Source: Spirodela intermedia
Taxonomy: Eukaryota; Streptophyta; Magnoliopsida; Alismatales; Araceae
Assembly (NCBI GenBank): GCA_902729315.2
Contig: LR746272.1
Location: 2,204,035 to 2,268,034 of the forward strand
Reading direction: 5' to 3'
Length of the DNA: 64,000 nt
Part shown: in pieces, positions 24,628 through 36,900 of the stretch
Numbering within the stretch: the first letter of the stretch is position 1
Layout of the letters: each line of letters begins with the position of its first letter
The notes under the pieces: generated by a model
What the model saw: the letters and a program-made list of their open reading frames with translations, nothing else
Database searches by the model: none
What the model was told of the DNA's origin: nothing
Position numbers and translations under genes: made by a program

Positions 24628-25520
24628 CTCTTTCTGAACTATTTCTAATGCACGAAAGTGAATGATTAGAATAAAAGATTAATCGAACGACACTACAAGT
24701 CTTTTGAAATAATCGAACTATATACCTTGATTAAACGAATATATAAGTTTAGCCTCTACAGTTTTGAGTGTCTGATTTGCTAAGATAAAAAGATGAGTAG
24801 TGTATTATGGAACTAGCCAAGATGAAGACCATCCTCGTGAAAGGCAAGCTAGTCTGCACCAGGAGGGGAGAACGGAGACTGCAGATGATACTGAGATATG
24901 ATTCGTGGGCTGCTTTGGGCCCAGAGCTCCAGTCTCTTTCTCTCGCTGAAGGCCCACGGGTGCGCAGCCCACGGATTCCGCAAAAGAAGGGAGTAATGGA
25001 GGCCAAAGATGGGCTCTGAAAGGCAAGATGAAGGTCTCTCGCCAGTCCAGCGGCCTACCGGCGGCGCCTGAACTGTACGTGGAGACGGGGAGCTCCCGGG
25101 GGAAAAGAGATGAAGCTGGAAGCGCCTAACGATGACCGCCGAAGATAAACGTCCTTCGATCGCCTACCTTATTTTCTGAGGCTCCATGACCAGTTATTGG
25201 CCTTCGTTCAGAGAGCCTTGGGTCGAGAATTGGAGTCCAGTCAATAGGCTTCCGCTATTACTTCGCGTTGACAGGACCTCGATGTCCTTCTCTTAGTTGA
25301 CGAGGAATTTCTTTTTGGCCATTCAGCGGATGTCGAGGACAAGGGAGTGGGGATGGAGTCAGCTGGGCTTTGGCATTTTTTACATGCTGATAATAGGAGT
25401 GAAACCCAGGCCCATCCTTGCCAACCTCAGCCCGATGAGATGAATCCTCCAATATTCTCGAAACCGACGTGAGCCCACAGAAAAGCCCGGTCAGTGGACA
25501 AGGCAAAGAAATAGAGAGCG

Positions 25521-25523
<3 letters not shown>

Positions 25524-25553
<30 letters not shown>
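25524..25553. repeat. (GA)n microsatellite
   Basis: A GA run of about 30 bp preceded by two GAGC units, the same start as the tract at 20676. Confidence 0.93.
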
Positions 25554-25556
<3 letters not shown>

Positions 25557-26144
25557 ACTGCTGCTCGAGTAATAGACAGGATAAACCATGACTACAGAAT
25601 ATATCTTGCCCCGTCAACACCCTTGATAAAGAATCATTAATTATCAACTCTTGTGATACTCACAGCACTTGCTTTTATAGCCTATAAGTGAGTCCCTCTT
25701 AAAACATCCCAAAAGCTTACATTCTTTAAATACCAAAACTCAATGTTTAGTATGCTTCGATGAACAATAATATTGATACGTCACTCTAGAAATGTGAGAT
25801 ATTGATTGAACTGGGCAAGGATTCTGCGGTTGAGAGGGAGCCGATGTGCTCTGTCAAATTCATTTCATGCTTTTGATTTCGTACAAGCGTTCATTAGTTA
25901 AGAAATGGTTATGGAGGTTGACACGGAATCTCTTTAGTTGAGATAGTGGATTGGAGCTATCTTTTGTAAAGTTAGAACCTATGATGTGCCAAGTAAGCCC
26001 CGGCCTACTTTATGGTTTGGGTCTCAAACGCAAACCTAGAAAGGTCGATCTAGTCCCTATTCCGTCTGGGTTCAGGCTATTATTCCATTCATATTCATCC
26101 CAAGAGTCCGAAGTCCGATTTTGTTGCCTCTTGGTTACCTACGT

Positions 26145-26181
<37 letters not shown>
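26145..26181. repeat. (CT)n then (CCCT)n microsatellite
   Basis: An uninterrupted CT run of about 37 bp is followed by several CCCT units. Confidence 0.95.
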
Positions 26182-26185
<4 letters not shown>

Positions 26186-27255
26186 CCTCCCTCCCTCGCT
26201 CCCTCTCCATCTCTCTCTTATTCGTCCATCCAATGGACTGGAAATGGGCTTCTAAAGACTAGATCTGAGTACTTGCCCGATCACCAACCGAGCTTGTTAG
26301 AGACACCCAGGCTCAAGCGAATATTGGTGGCATCAGGCCTTACTTGTTGATACGCTTATGTTCTAGATTTACCTGTATGAGATCAACGTAGTATCAAGAT
26401 GATATTTAAAAATTAAAGGAGATACACGACGAACTTTGCACCCAACAAAGCATATGGAGGCATTTCAACCATTAGGAGCAGATGATTCCTCCAGAAATGT
26501 TATCATTTTTTTTCCATTTTACAAATCATTTGGTGTTTTATACCATGGTGCAACATTCACACGAGAAAAAATGATCTCGGGGAAACCATTTTGATCATAT
26601 CTATTTTGAATAACTTGGGTTTGATCCTCGTCAATAAAGGTTATTGGCTGGCATGATAAGACCTTTAAGTTCCTTATCAACCTTGAATAATTGAGGAAAT
26701 AATTTGATGATTATCAATTAGGACATCACCAGGTCCAATTTGATGATACTAGCTCTATGTACCCAATTTATGCGACCATGAGTCAAATAGTCAAATTCAA
26801 AGGAAAAGAAATCTACATTTATTGTTCTTCTGCTATAGAAAACATGTCAAACAACTTGTCCCTCTCACGTGGGACAATAAAGGAAGAAAGAGGAGGTACA
26901 TAGGTCATTTCACTCTAAATTTGTGCATGATTATCTAACTCTATTTCATGAGGGAAACAACTTTCTTAGTAGACGGTTAGCTTTAGCATCCCTAATTTTT
27001 ATAGCAATTTAGCGTCAATTCACTTCACTCGTCAAGGGGTTCTCACCTTAGCTATCATTGAATTTCATGGCATCAGGTCACCTGATCTTTCTAAGTTTAT
27101 GGCCTCCTAACATTACATAATTATACATGTCCATGATTATAAAATAAATCTGCAAGATAAAAAAATTTATAGAGACAAAATAAAATAAGCATGCAAAGAA
27201 TATGAAGTTGAGAAGTTCCTTGTTAAACTTTCCACATCCTTAGTGGAGAGAGAGC

Positions 27256-27258
<3 letters not shown>

Positions 27259-27303
<45 letters not shown>
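27259..27303. repeat. (GA)n microsatellite
   Basis: About 45 bp of GA within AT-rich DNA. Confidence 0.95.
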
Positions 27304-27308
<5 letters not shown>

Positions 27309-30300
27309 AGTTTTTATGTGATCAATTCTAGCAATGATTTTTGGTCAAGCCATTATAATGTTTAAAACCATTTAACAAGTTTATTTTAGGGGGTTGAAAT
27401 TATCTAGTTTTTTCTATGGCTCTCATGATGGGAATATTAGGTTATCAACTATTAGTTTATAGTAAAATAGATATTTCATCCTTTCTGCAAAATGATTTCT
27501 GATGCTGAGAACTTGTCTTGAAAAAAAATTCTATTCCAAGAGAATAAATCCTAATTTCATTGTAAACACATAGGGATCACTTCCAAATGCTTTGTTTTTC
27601 AATCATGATTAACAAGTTCAGTTTTAGTCAATTTTTATAGTATATATTTCAGAATAACAATAATATGAATTTCTATTTTATTAGCATCAACATATTATTT
27701 ACTTAGATGTCTTCACCTCCTCCCCATGTTAGCTTAATTTACTCACACATGAACACACATAATTTAACACTACTCAATATCAGAAGAGTTCTTCCACACA
27801 AGCTTATTAAGAAAAATATATCAACTTTTCCTTTAACCCAAAATATTGATACTACTCAATCTTATTGCAAAAATCCATCTATGATTTTTGTTACTATGAA
27901 CCAAATTATTATAGATAAGCACCATGCAATGTTTCAAATGTGAAAGATTATGCAACAAAAAATTATTTTTTACCTTTAAACTCCCTTATTAGTGCAAGTA
28001 GACCAAATAATGTGGTCAAGTACAAGCCTATGTTGAGTTTAAGGCCACACTTAGAGCAACAAGGAGGGATGTGATTGAATTGATTGGCCTCTAGGGGTTG
28101 ATTTCAAATTTCTCTTTGACAGAATTAATCTTTCCTTCAAAATTTTAATTACTCTAGTTTTCATAGATCAATAATAAAGTTAATAGATTTTTAAAATGTC
28201 TTGGCTTACTAATTATGTATACTCTCTAAAAAATAGATTATTCTTGGGTTCCACTATGATTGATTACCTGATCATAACCATTGATTGTTGGGCTCAAATC
28301 TCCTAGAATATCTCCTAAAACATTTATTCTAGATTCCCTACTCTAGGTCTCCAACAACTAACTAATGAGTTCAGCCCCCTCATAGAATTAAATAAAATTT
28401 TAATCAAAATTTTATCCTAAAATAAATTTGAAAGGTTTTATTGTAGGTTGCTTTTTCAAAGATACTAACTTGGAGTGCATATGAATTTTTGATGCAGAAG
28501 ATGAGGTTTAAGAATTGATTTTTTTTATCCTCTTCTTGTCAAGACATTATCTAATGAGGAAAAGCTCTATAGTCTCAAAAAGGTCAAAGGAAATATATGA
28601 TATTTCAATAATACTCCTCAACCCAATGACTTTACATAGTTTGACTTACTAGTAAACATCTCACAATTTCTCACTTGATTTCCCATGAAAGAACTTAGCA
28701 AAACGTTTGAGGTTTTAGAAGAGATAAGGATGATCATTCTGAACTAGTTAGCCATTGAAATGATCTCATATTTATAGATAAATCATGTATGAAAATTTTC
28801 TCATTTTTTGTGATTTCTAAATATCTATTTTTTCTAAAATACATATGAATTAAAATGATTTAGAAACCAATATGATATATGTCTTGTAAGGGGTTAGATA
28901 TCCTCATGAGAAATTAATATGTGGTTTCATTAAAGCATAAAATCTATATCCTAAGTATTTAGATTCAATCAAGTTTTAAAAGGATCTTATATCATTAAAA
29001 TATAACCAATAAAATATGTCTAGATATAATGGTGATTTAACCATCTAAACTTGTCTAAATCACCTCAAATATAATATGATGGTGAAGTATATGTTGAATA
29101 ATGATTTCAATGCTTAGAAATATAGCTTCAATGATTCATAATATTAAAATTATTTTCTAAATTATATCATTCCACATTCAGATATATATGGATGTTGGCA
29201 AACACATTAAGTAAACTTACACTAACAAAGGAACACATACACCAATTATACAAATCACACCATAACATAAAAGAGAAAAGGACATGCATAGGCTACCCAA
29301 TCGTGCTTAGATTCACTTGGCTTAGAGACCTTAGGGATGGTAGATCCTCAAACACCTTTGCTAGTAGAAAAAATTTACTGCCACCATTAAGAACAATATT
29401 CAAAAAACCTAGACATCAAGATGAGCAGTCTAAATTCAATTGATTAATTCAATACTAAAATATTTTGAAACTAAAGATGTAATATCATGAGTACATGATA
29501 GAACAAGTAAGCCTTCATATCATTTTTTTAATTAAATCTTGCTGACTTCAGTGCCTTAATCACAAATTTTTTTATTGTAGTAGTTTTTGTAAATATGAGT
29601 AATTTTTAGATAAAATAATAATTTCTTATGATGAAATTAATCAATTAAGTAAGTTCAACATTATGAGTTATGAACATAATAAGTTCTCATTTGTACAATT
29701 AAAAATATTATTTGATTTATATATGAACACTTTCATGTTTAGTGTAATATCAGACATATTTAGAATTATAAATTATTATTTTTTAATTGATCTTATATAT
29801 ATATTTATCATCATCAAAACTATGTATTTAATACTCCAACCTACTCCATTCATTGTAAATATATCTTGAGTTTAATACTATTGTCATCTCAACATGATTT
29901 CAATAATAAGTAATGCTCTTGAGTTGTGAGACTGTTATTATTGATTGTAAGATTAATGTAAAAAGGAATTTCACTTGCTCATGATGGCATTTCTTAAATA
30001 GTATCATAATGAAACAAATCAATACCACAATAAGATTAGCTCTATAGGCCCCCATTCTTATTATTATTCTAGTTTGAGTCTATGGTTTATTGGATTAACA
30101 GTTAGTACACATCCAAAGGCACATATGAAGGTATATTCAATCGCAAATAGTCATATCTATGAAGTAGACTTTTTTTATTTTTTAAATTACTCATTTGGTG
30201 GAGCATGATTATTTTAACCATGTGTGGCTTGAAGGTTAAATCTTGCCAAAAAAAGTTATTGTAGGCTGTGACTTGGGTTCAATGCTTGAGAGTACAAATA

Positions 30301-31335
30301 TGTTTGAATCACTCTTAAATTAACACACAAACACATGATTTCAAATTTATAAGATGTGGGATATAGCATAGATAAGTGAAATTAACAACTTTGAGTCTAA
30401 GTTATTGAGGTTCCTTTAATGATTGAAGGGCAAGTTAACCAATTATATTTATCTAAATAATAGTTTTTTATAGTCAATGCTTACGTAAACAGTTAATGAA
30501 ACTAGGTTGAATGGGAATACTATAAGATCACCTTTGGATAATTCTTTTGGATATTTTTCTGATCACATTGAGAGAACTTCCTTTTAAATTCATGCTAATA
30601 CATCATTTTTTAAAAGATAAATCAAAGGATATATTTTAAAAAATATTTATGAAGCTTTTCTATTTCAATATAGATAATTAAAAAAGAAATTTACTCCACT
30701 ATCTTTATTTTGAATCATCATGGTTTCCTAAAAGGCCTAAGATAATATACTGGTTACAAATAGGTGCCTCTATTTCTTTATACAACCTTTGTTTCCATAA
30801 AGACAGTAAATTTAATAATAATTACTAAATTAATTATTTTATTTAAAATAATATAAATGTTTCACAGGTGTATTCATTGAATTATAATTTTAATTCCTTT
30901 AAAACAAAAAAAACCAAAGCGTTTTTGTTGACTGCAAATTTCAGATCGAGTTACAATTAAAAAGGATATCAGGGTTCATTCGTAAGAGACCAATTATGTA
31001 TGCCTGAGGAGAAGCGAGCTCAGAACTCAAGTGGGCCCACGAAACGGACGGTATGATGTTGAAGCCAAAGAGGCCATCTTCTGATCGTCGTCCGATCGGG
31101 CCTACTCGACCAGTGAAGAGGGAAGCCTGTCGTTTGTGGAAGTGGACAAGCCGCACCGAAGTGGGAGAAGCTGGACCGTGGTGGTCCACGTGGGCCCCAC
31201 GAAAGACGACGGCATCCTCCGGTTCACGGGAGTTACAGGACAAAACAGCCCATCCCCATTCACATTTGGGACCCCTCTCTCTCTCTCTCTCTCCTCTCTT
31301 GCGCTATCTCGATTGCTGGCTGGTTGGCTCACGAG

Positions 31336-31343
31336 TATATAAA
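31336..31343 (+). promoter_or_regulatory. TATA box of the PLA2 gene
   Basis: TATATAAA lies 100 bp upstream of the PLA2 ATG and about 45 bp after a (CT)n patch. The spacing leaves a 5' leader of about 70 nt, which is typical for a plant TATA promoter. Confidence 0.65.
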
Positions 31344-31442
31344 GTTGGCGCGGTGGCGAGATTCCGAGGGCATTCTCTTTCCGTGTCGACTTCCGACGGA
31401 GCTCTGGTTCCTGCGGTGGCCGCGGGGGACGAGGGGAGGCGA

Positions 31443-32768
31443 ATGGCCGTGAGCGAGGGGAGAATGAGGTGGGACGTGGCGCAGTTGTGGTTGTTGTTGT
31501 GTGCCGTTCTGCTCGGTCTGTGTGCGTCCACCGTCCCCGTGGCCGCCCTCAACATTGGCATCCAGAACGCAGGTTCCGACGTCTCCGTGGTAGGTGACGT
31601 CCAATGGCGTGCTCTCCCCGTCCGGTGTGGAGGTATACTGCGAGTTTCGTCCCCTGTGATTTGTTGCTGAGATCTGGCTTGTTTGCAGAGGATGGCTCAC
31701 TGCAGCAGGAAGTGCGAGTCGGAGTATTGCTTGTGTAAGTCTTCTTCTTCTTCTTCTTCTTCTTCTTCTTCTTCTCTGTATATATCCCCTCCTCGTTAGT
31801 GCTGCTAATGACATCTGGTGCGGAGGACTTTCACACCGGTTGTGCTGATTATCAATTCTTCTGATCTGCGTGCGGGACGTGGGGGACGACGAAAATGTTG
31901 GTGGCGGGGTGCACAAAACAAACGGACGAGAAATCAGTGCCGCCTTTCTTGAGGTATGGCAAGTACTGTGGTATATTGTACAGTGGCTGCCCCGGGGAGA
32001 AACCTTGCGATGGCCTCGACGCCTGCTGTCAGATCCATGACGCCTGCGTCCAGTCCAAGCACAGTTGAGTCTACGAATCCTATCTCTCTCTCTCTCTCTG
32101 TCACTCTCACTCTCTCACTCATTCACTCGGAGAGATTTTTCCTCCATTTTTTTTTGAACTCCTGACGAATAGAGACCTTTTTTTTGGGTTCCTTCGCAAC
32201 CACCAACACCAAAAAAACATAAAAAAACCCTGACCAAGCGCTGTAGTCTTCTCGGAGCATCTGGTATCCGGACAGGGGCCGCCGGAAGGCATGTGACTCC
32301 GTTGCTCTGGTATGGCAGCCCTCCGATCAGTCCTCCGGTCCGTGTCCTGTCCCTGGAGCGGCTACCAAACAGTTTCCACCAATCACCCGTGAATCTTCCT
32401 TTTTCTTTTCCATGTTCGAGGTAATCACCGAATGATTCGATTCCAACACCGTTACAACACAAGTCTCATCCTCTTCCGTTAGAAAGTAACCGTAGCACCG
32501 CCGATCTTCACGTGGAGTAGAAGATTTATTCGTCAGGTTTTCTCATAAATGAGCTATTTCTATGATTTTCTCCCCTGCTGCTCCCGTCGCAGATGATTAC
32601 CTGAGCCAATCGTGCAACCAGAACTTCCTCAACTGCATTCAGCGTTTCAAGAAGTCCGGGAAGCCGACGTTTAAAGGGAACAAGTGCTCAGTAGAGGAAG
32701 TGGTGGACATCATCTCCCTCGTCATCGATGCCGCCTTGCTGGCCGGCAGGGCCCTCCACAAGCCCTAG
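31443..32768 (+). CDS. PLA2-alpha: Secreted phospholipase A2, alpha type
   Basis: Small calcium-dependent enzyme that releases the sn-2 fatty acid from phospholipids. In Arabidopsis the alpha form works in the Golgi and secretory path. Four exons: 31443-31589, 31689-31734, 31938-32063 and 32593-32768, total 164 residues. Residues 1 to about 34 form a signal peptide with a leucine-rich core (LWLLLCAVLLGLCAS). The calcium loop is YGKYCGILYSGCPGE (71-85), and the catalytic pair His98-Asp99 sits in DACCQIHDAC. The mature part has twelve cysteines, the family's usual six disulfides. The C-terminal part (NDYLSQSCNQNFLNC, FKGNKC) closely matches Arabidopsis PLA2-alpha, and it ends HKP without a KxEL-type retention signal. 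Intron positions suit the plant family. A later ATG at 31464 would still leave a signal peptide. Confidence 0.94.
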
Positions 32769-33940
32769 CCCCTCTCCCTCACGACCTCTCCTTCCGGAGA
32801 CAGATCACCTCCAATCCATGTTCCTGTAATCTCCCCCCCTCTCCTGTGAAACTCTCAATCTATGCATTCTCCTTTCCGTTCCACACTCACCTCCCGTCAC
32901 GGCCGACCAGACTGCACCAGTCGTCCTCGTCGATTCGGTCGCCACTCCATTCGCCAGCAGGAGCTCGAAGGTAGAATATCCAGATAAGGTGTGTTCTCGT
33001 GACCAGATGCCTGCCTCTTCCCCACCCGCGTCAGGCCAGACCAGGTTTGCGTCTGCGCCACCCAATCGGCCACGTAAGCATCGTCCTCCTGCGGCTCGTA
33101 CTCGCCGCCCGCCATCGCGCAGCTGTAAAGGGTCGAGTCAAGTTAGGGATTCGAGCTAACGGGCGACCCCTTCCTTTCCATCCGTGACTGGTGACCGACT
33201 TCTCCACGATCGCAAATAATTAAAAAAGGAGGAAAATATCATTATATTAAATAATTTTTAACATTCCAATACATCAAATAAATTTATTCTTTCTGAATCA
33301 CCAAAACACACCTTTGTACTTATTTAGATGCCCCTCTGGGCTGTGCTGCAGGAACCTAATGGGTCTTATCACGCAAAAAAAATTCAATGGAGGCTGTTTC
33401 CAAAATTCCTAGACCCTACTTTTCCCATGAATTCTCCGATAAAAAAATTCCACTTGGAAATCTACCATCTAATTTATTTGCTTTTATACCCATGATTCAC
33501 CTTACAAACTATAGAGCACTTGGGCAGAGTTTCGGGTTATTAATTAATCATTGTGAAAGATATATTCTCGGAATTTTTATTTTAATTGAAGTAGGTTGGT
33601 ATTACCGACGTGAATGATGTCCTTTCAATCAAATGACGTCATCACTTGTCCCTACCGAGGTTAGTGGGCCGAGAAGCGATGGGGAAGGGCCCAACGTCCA
33701 CATCAGCTCCACCAGGTCCACCTAGAAGTGGGCCAAGTAACCGACGGTTACATTTTGGGCCTCGCTCTCGTTACGACGGCGGTGAAACGAACCGCAGATA
33801 TTCTCTCTCGCCGCCTTAACCTCCTTCCTCCCTTCTGTGTTATCCTCCTGGCCGTCGTCTCTTCCCAGCAGAGGAATTCCTGCTCTTTGTGCTCGAAGGG
33901 GGAGAGGGGGGGGGGGGAGGGAGAGGATAAGCCGCCCGCA
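32769..33940. other. PLA2 3' flank and OEP64 upstream region
   Basis: The PLA2 3' UTR is probably in the first 200-300 bp. An AT-rich stretch follows at 33220-33620, then GC-richer DNA immediately before OEP64, with a run of G at 33908-33917 just ahead of the start codon. No additional gene is recognised. Confidence 0.4.
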
Positions 33941-36900
33941 ATGGCGTCCACCGCGGCCAACTTGTGGGTCCTTGTCGGCTTGAGCGTGGCAGGAATCCTC
34001 CTCGTCGCGCGGCGGTTCAAGAGGGTCGTCAAGGCTGATTTCGGTGCCTTCATCGAGCGGTTCGAGCTACTGCCTCCCCCTCCACCGGCACCGCCCAAGG
34101 CCCCCCACCCTCTCGCGTGCCTCTCCTTCGCCGTTGCCGACCTGTGAGTGTTCGATCCCCGGGGAAATTCCTCACTCTTCTGCACATCTGTTTATTACTT
34201 TGATTCCTTCACCTTGTTCTTGGAGTTTCTGTCCCCGCGCTGCATTTTTCCGTGATCGGTGTGTGTGGGAAATACTTCAACTATCCACTTTGACGTGTAA
34301 ATATTAGTCATAGGTTGCGTTGTCTTCTCCGTGGAAGTTGTAGGCTCGATTGTTCTGGTTTTTTCTGTCTCTAGCGTTGGGAAGCGGAGTTAATGACGGA
34401 CGCGTGGTGAACACTATGTTGAGAGGGTGCCTGTGCTGAGGTTCTATGATGGCATCGAATAAACATCATTGACTGCCTCAATCTAGAAAAGTGGGACGAT
34501 AGCACGAATTGGTCTTCGCAACATTATTGCTATCTTCAAAATTAATTTTCAGAAGTTTACCAGTTTAAAGAGGACACTGTTTATATGACTACGATATCTG
34601 CTATGGGTTTTGGATGCATGTTTTTTTGGATGTCGAGCTCAGTCTGAACTGGTGCTGGTGAGCTCTGGCACTACGTCACGAGGGAATCATTTTAACTTTG
34701 GGTTAGTTTGATAACCTGTCTACTTTAAATGATGCTTATGACTTTCTCAGTAGTATGTCCTTTAAAAATGGTTCATGTATGGACGTTTTCTATTACAACT
34801 CACAATCTAAAGTGGAGGTTGTATGTTTGAGCCAGTCCAGGGTAGGAACGGTGAGGCATAGTTCGCAGTTACTGCGCGATTTGTCAGGTTTATTAGCTAC
34901 AAGTGGAGCTGTCTTTCGTGTTCAGTGATAAAACTTGTCTACATTTAGTTGCCCATGGATTTTCTGGAAGCGTGCTTATTTGAAGGTTATCTTTGTGGTT
35001 AAACCTTCATATTATTTCCATCTTCAGTCATTTCCTTCCCTTCTTTCTTCTTTTACAGTAGAAATATCATCGAAAAACCAAAATCAATCAAAAATCATTG
35101 CGGAATTCACCTGTATTCGACAGCATGATACTGGCCTTTTTAGCTCCGAGATTCTAGAGAAAAACATTGCAAGGTTTCTTCCCCAGTTGCCAACTCTCAA
35201 GCCACGATTGCATCATATGTGCTGGTCCTTGTTTTTTGTTGATTAATTGAGACTCTGTCCCCCTTTCCTGGAAACTTGACATGGATTGCTTATTAATGAT
35301 TCCAATTGGCATATCAGGTGTTGTTGCGCAGGTTTTCAGAAAGGAATTAACCGACTTGTTTACTATTTCATGTTTTCTGTTTCTAACTTGTGTGCGATGG
35401 ATCTCGAATGAGTTGACCGGATTTCTTGCATTGGGAACTGTTCCTTAACACACACTAACTGTGATTGCTCCAAAGTTACTCTGTATTTGTACTGGGGACT
35501 CTTTGATGATGCTATGTTTGTCTATCCACAGGGTGGTGGAAAATCTATGGTGTTTCTTTTTGTGACTATATGTAATCTCTTCGTTGCTTGCAAAAAGTTC
35601 TGGCATGTTCTTTTTTCCTCAATGTTAGATGGCTGCTTTTGTTACATCTTTTATGGACAAGTTAACAATGACAGTCACTCCCGAAGGCCTTTCACATTAG
35701 TCCAGATTGTTGACTTTGAAATTTTTATTATTACAGAAACTTAAAATGTGTACTTCCTTTTTTAAATACTGAGTTTGGGTTATGAATTGAATATCGTTGC
35801 TTACAATGTTTCCAGATTTGATATCAAAGGATATATAACTGGCTTTGGAATTCCTGAATGGTCAAAGACGCATGAGCCTGCAGATTGGTCATCTCCGGCA
35901 GTTTCGATTCTCATAAATGGTGGCGCCACATGTGTTGGCAAAACGGTTATTGATGAATTGGGTTATAGGTGAACTTTCTTCAACAAAGACACACATGCAT
36001 ATATATGTATATATAACTGAATAATATGCCTTTAACTCAAGTTTGATTTGTATGGTAACTATAGCTTCTAATTCAGTGTCTAAAAAAACGATCCTTCTTT
36101 TTCTTTCATCTGCTGATGTACATCATGTTTACTGGCACTATCTATTACTTACCTCTTTTTTAACTTCCATAAATTTTATTTTCAGTATAAATGGTGAAAA
36201 CAAACATTTTGGTGCACCTGCTAATCCTGTAGCACTGGATCGCATTCCTGGGGGCTCCTCTAGTGGATCTGCTGTGGCTGTTTCTGCAGGCTTTGTAGAA
36301 TTCTCCTTGGGTAAGCTATTCTTGCTATTTGCACTCAAGATTTTGAAGGCCACGAGGACAGTTTTTATTTTTCGCGTATCATGAGTCATCAGTTAATTGT
36401 TTTCCAATAAACTCAAATGGTTAATTGAATTGCCATTTCTTGTGAGATCTAAGAAGCATCTGATACACAGAGATTATAGAAGTTTTCTCAGAAGGTTGAT
36501 TGGAGTTCCATTTCTATAGTCAGATTCTCTCCCTCCTGGATGAAGAGTAAATTAGTGGGTGTTGGATGCTTTCTATTATGTTTTCTGTATTGATCTGTAG
36601 GAAGGTGCACATTTGCTGCCATTTCTCACCCCACTTTCCGTGGTTTGAGGGTGATTGCTAATGCAGAACGATATTACTCTAAAAGAATCGCATTTAAAGG
36701 ATTAATGCCTGCTGCTAATGCTTATAGTTTTATTCTCATGTCCATGGCCGGCATTGCCTCAATCTTACTGCGATGGGTATCTAACTGTGAGAGATTGGCT
36801 TGGAAGATAGGTATTATGTTGGAAATGGGCCTCTCAGTTTGGTTAAGAAGAAATATGTCTCTTATTTATACCCTTTCAACGGACCTTGGTTGAGAATTTG

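Larger units (their letters stand above)
23992..25670. other. bHLH 3' flank and intergenic DNA
   Basis: The first 200 bp probably hold the bHLH 3' UTR. The rest has two (GA/CT)n tracts, listed separately, and GC-richer patches without a recognised gene. Confidence 0.4.
25671..31250. other. AT-rich gene-free stretch
   Basis: About 5.5 kb of strongly AT-rich DNA with only short open frames and no recognisable coding domain, LTR pair or RNA gene. It holds a (CT)n run at 26145-26181, a (GA)n run at 27259-27303 and many short A/T runs. From about 31000 it becomes GC-richer towards the PLA2 gene. Confidence 0.45.

Noticed and set aside
33387..33617. A 76-codon open frame upstream of OEP64
   Set aside because: AT-rich, no homology recognised, and followed by the OEP64 5' flank; probably chance.
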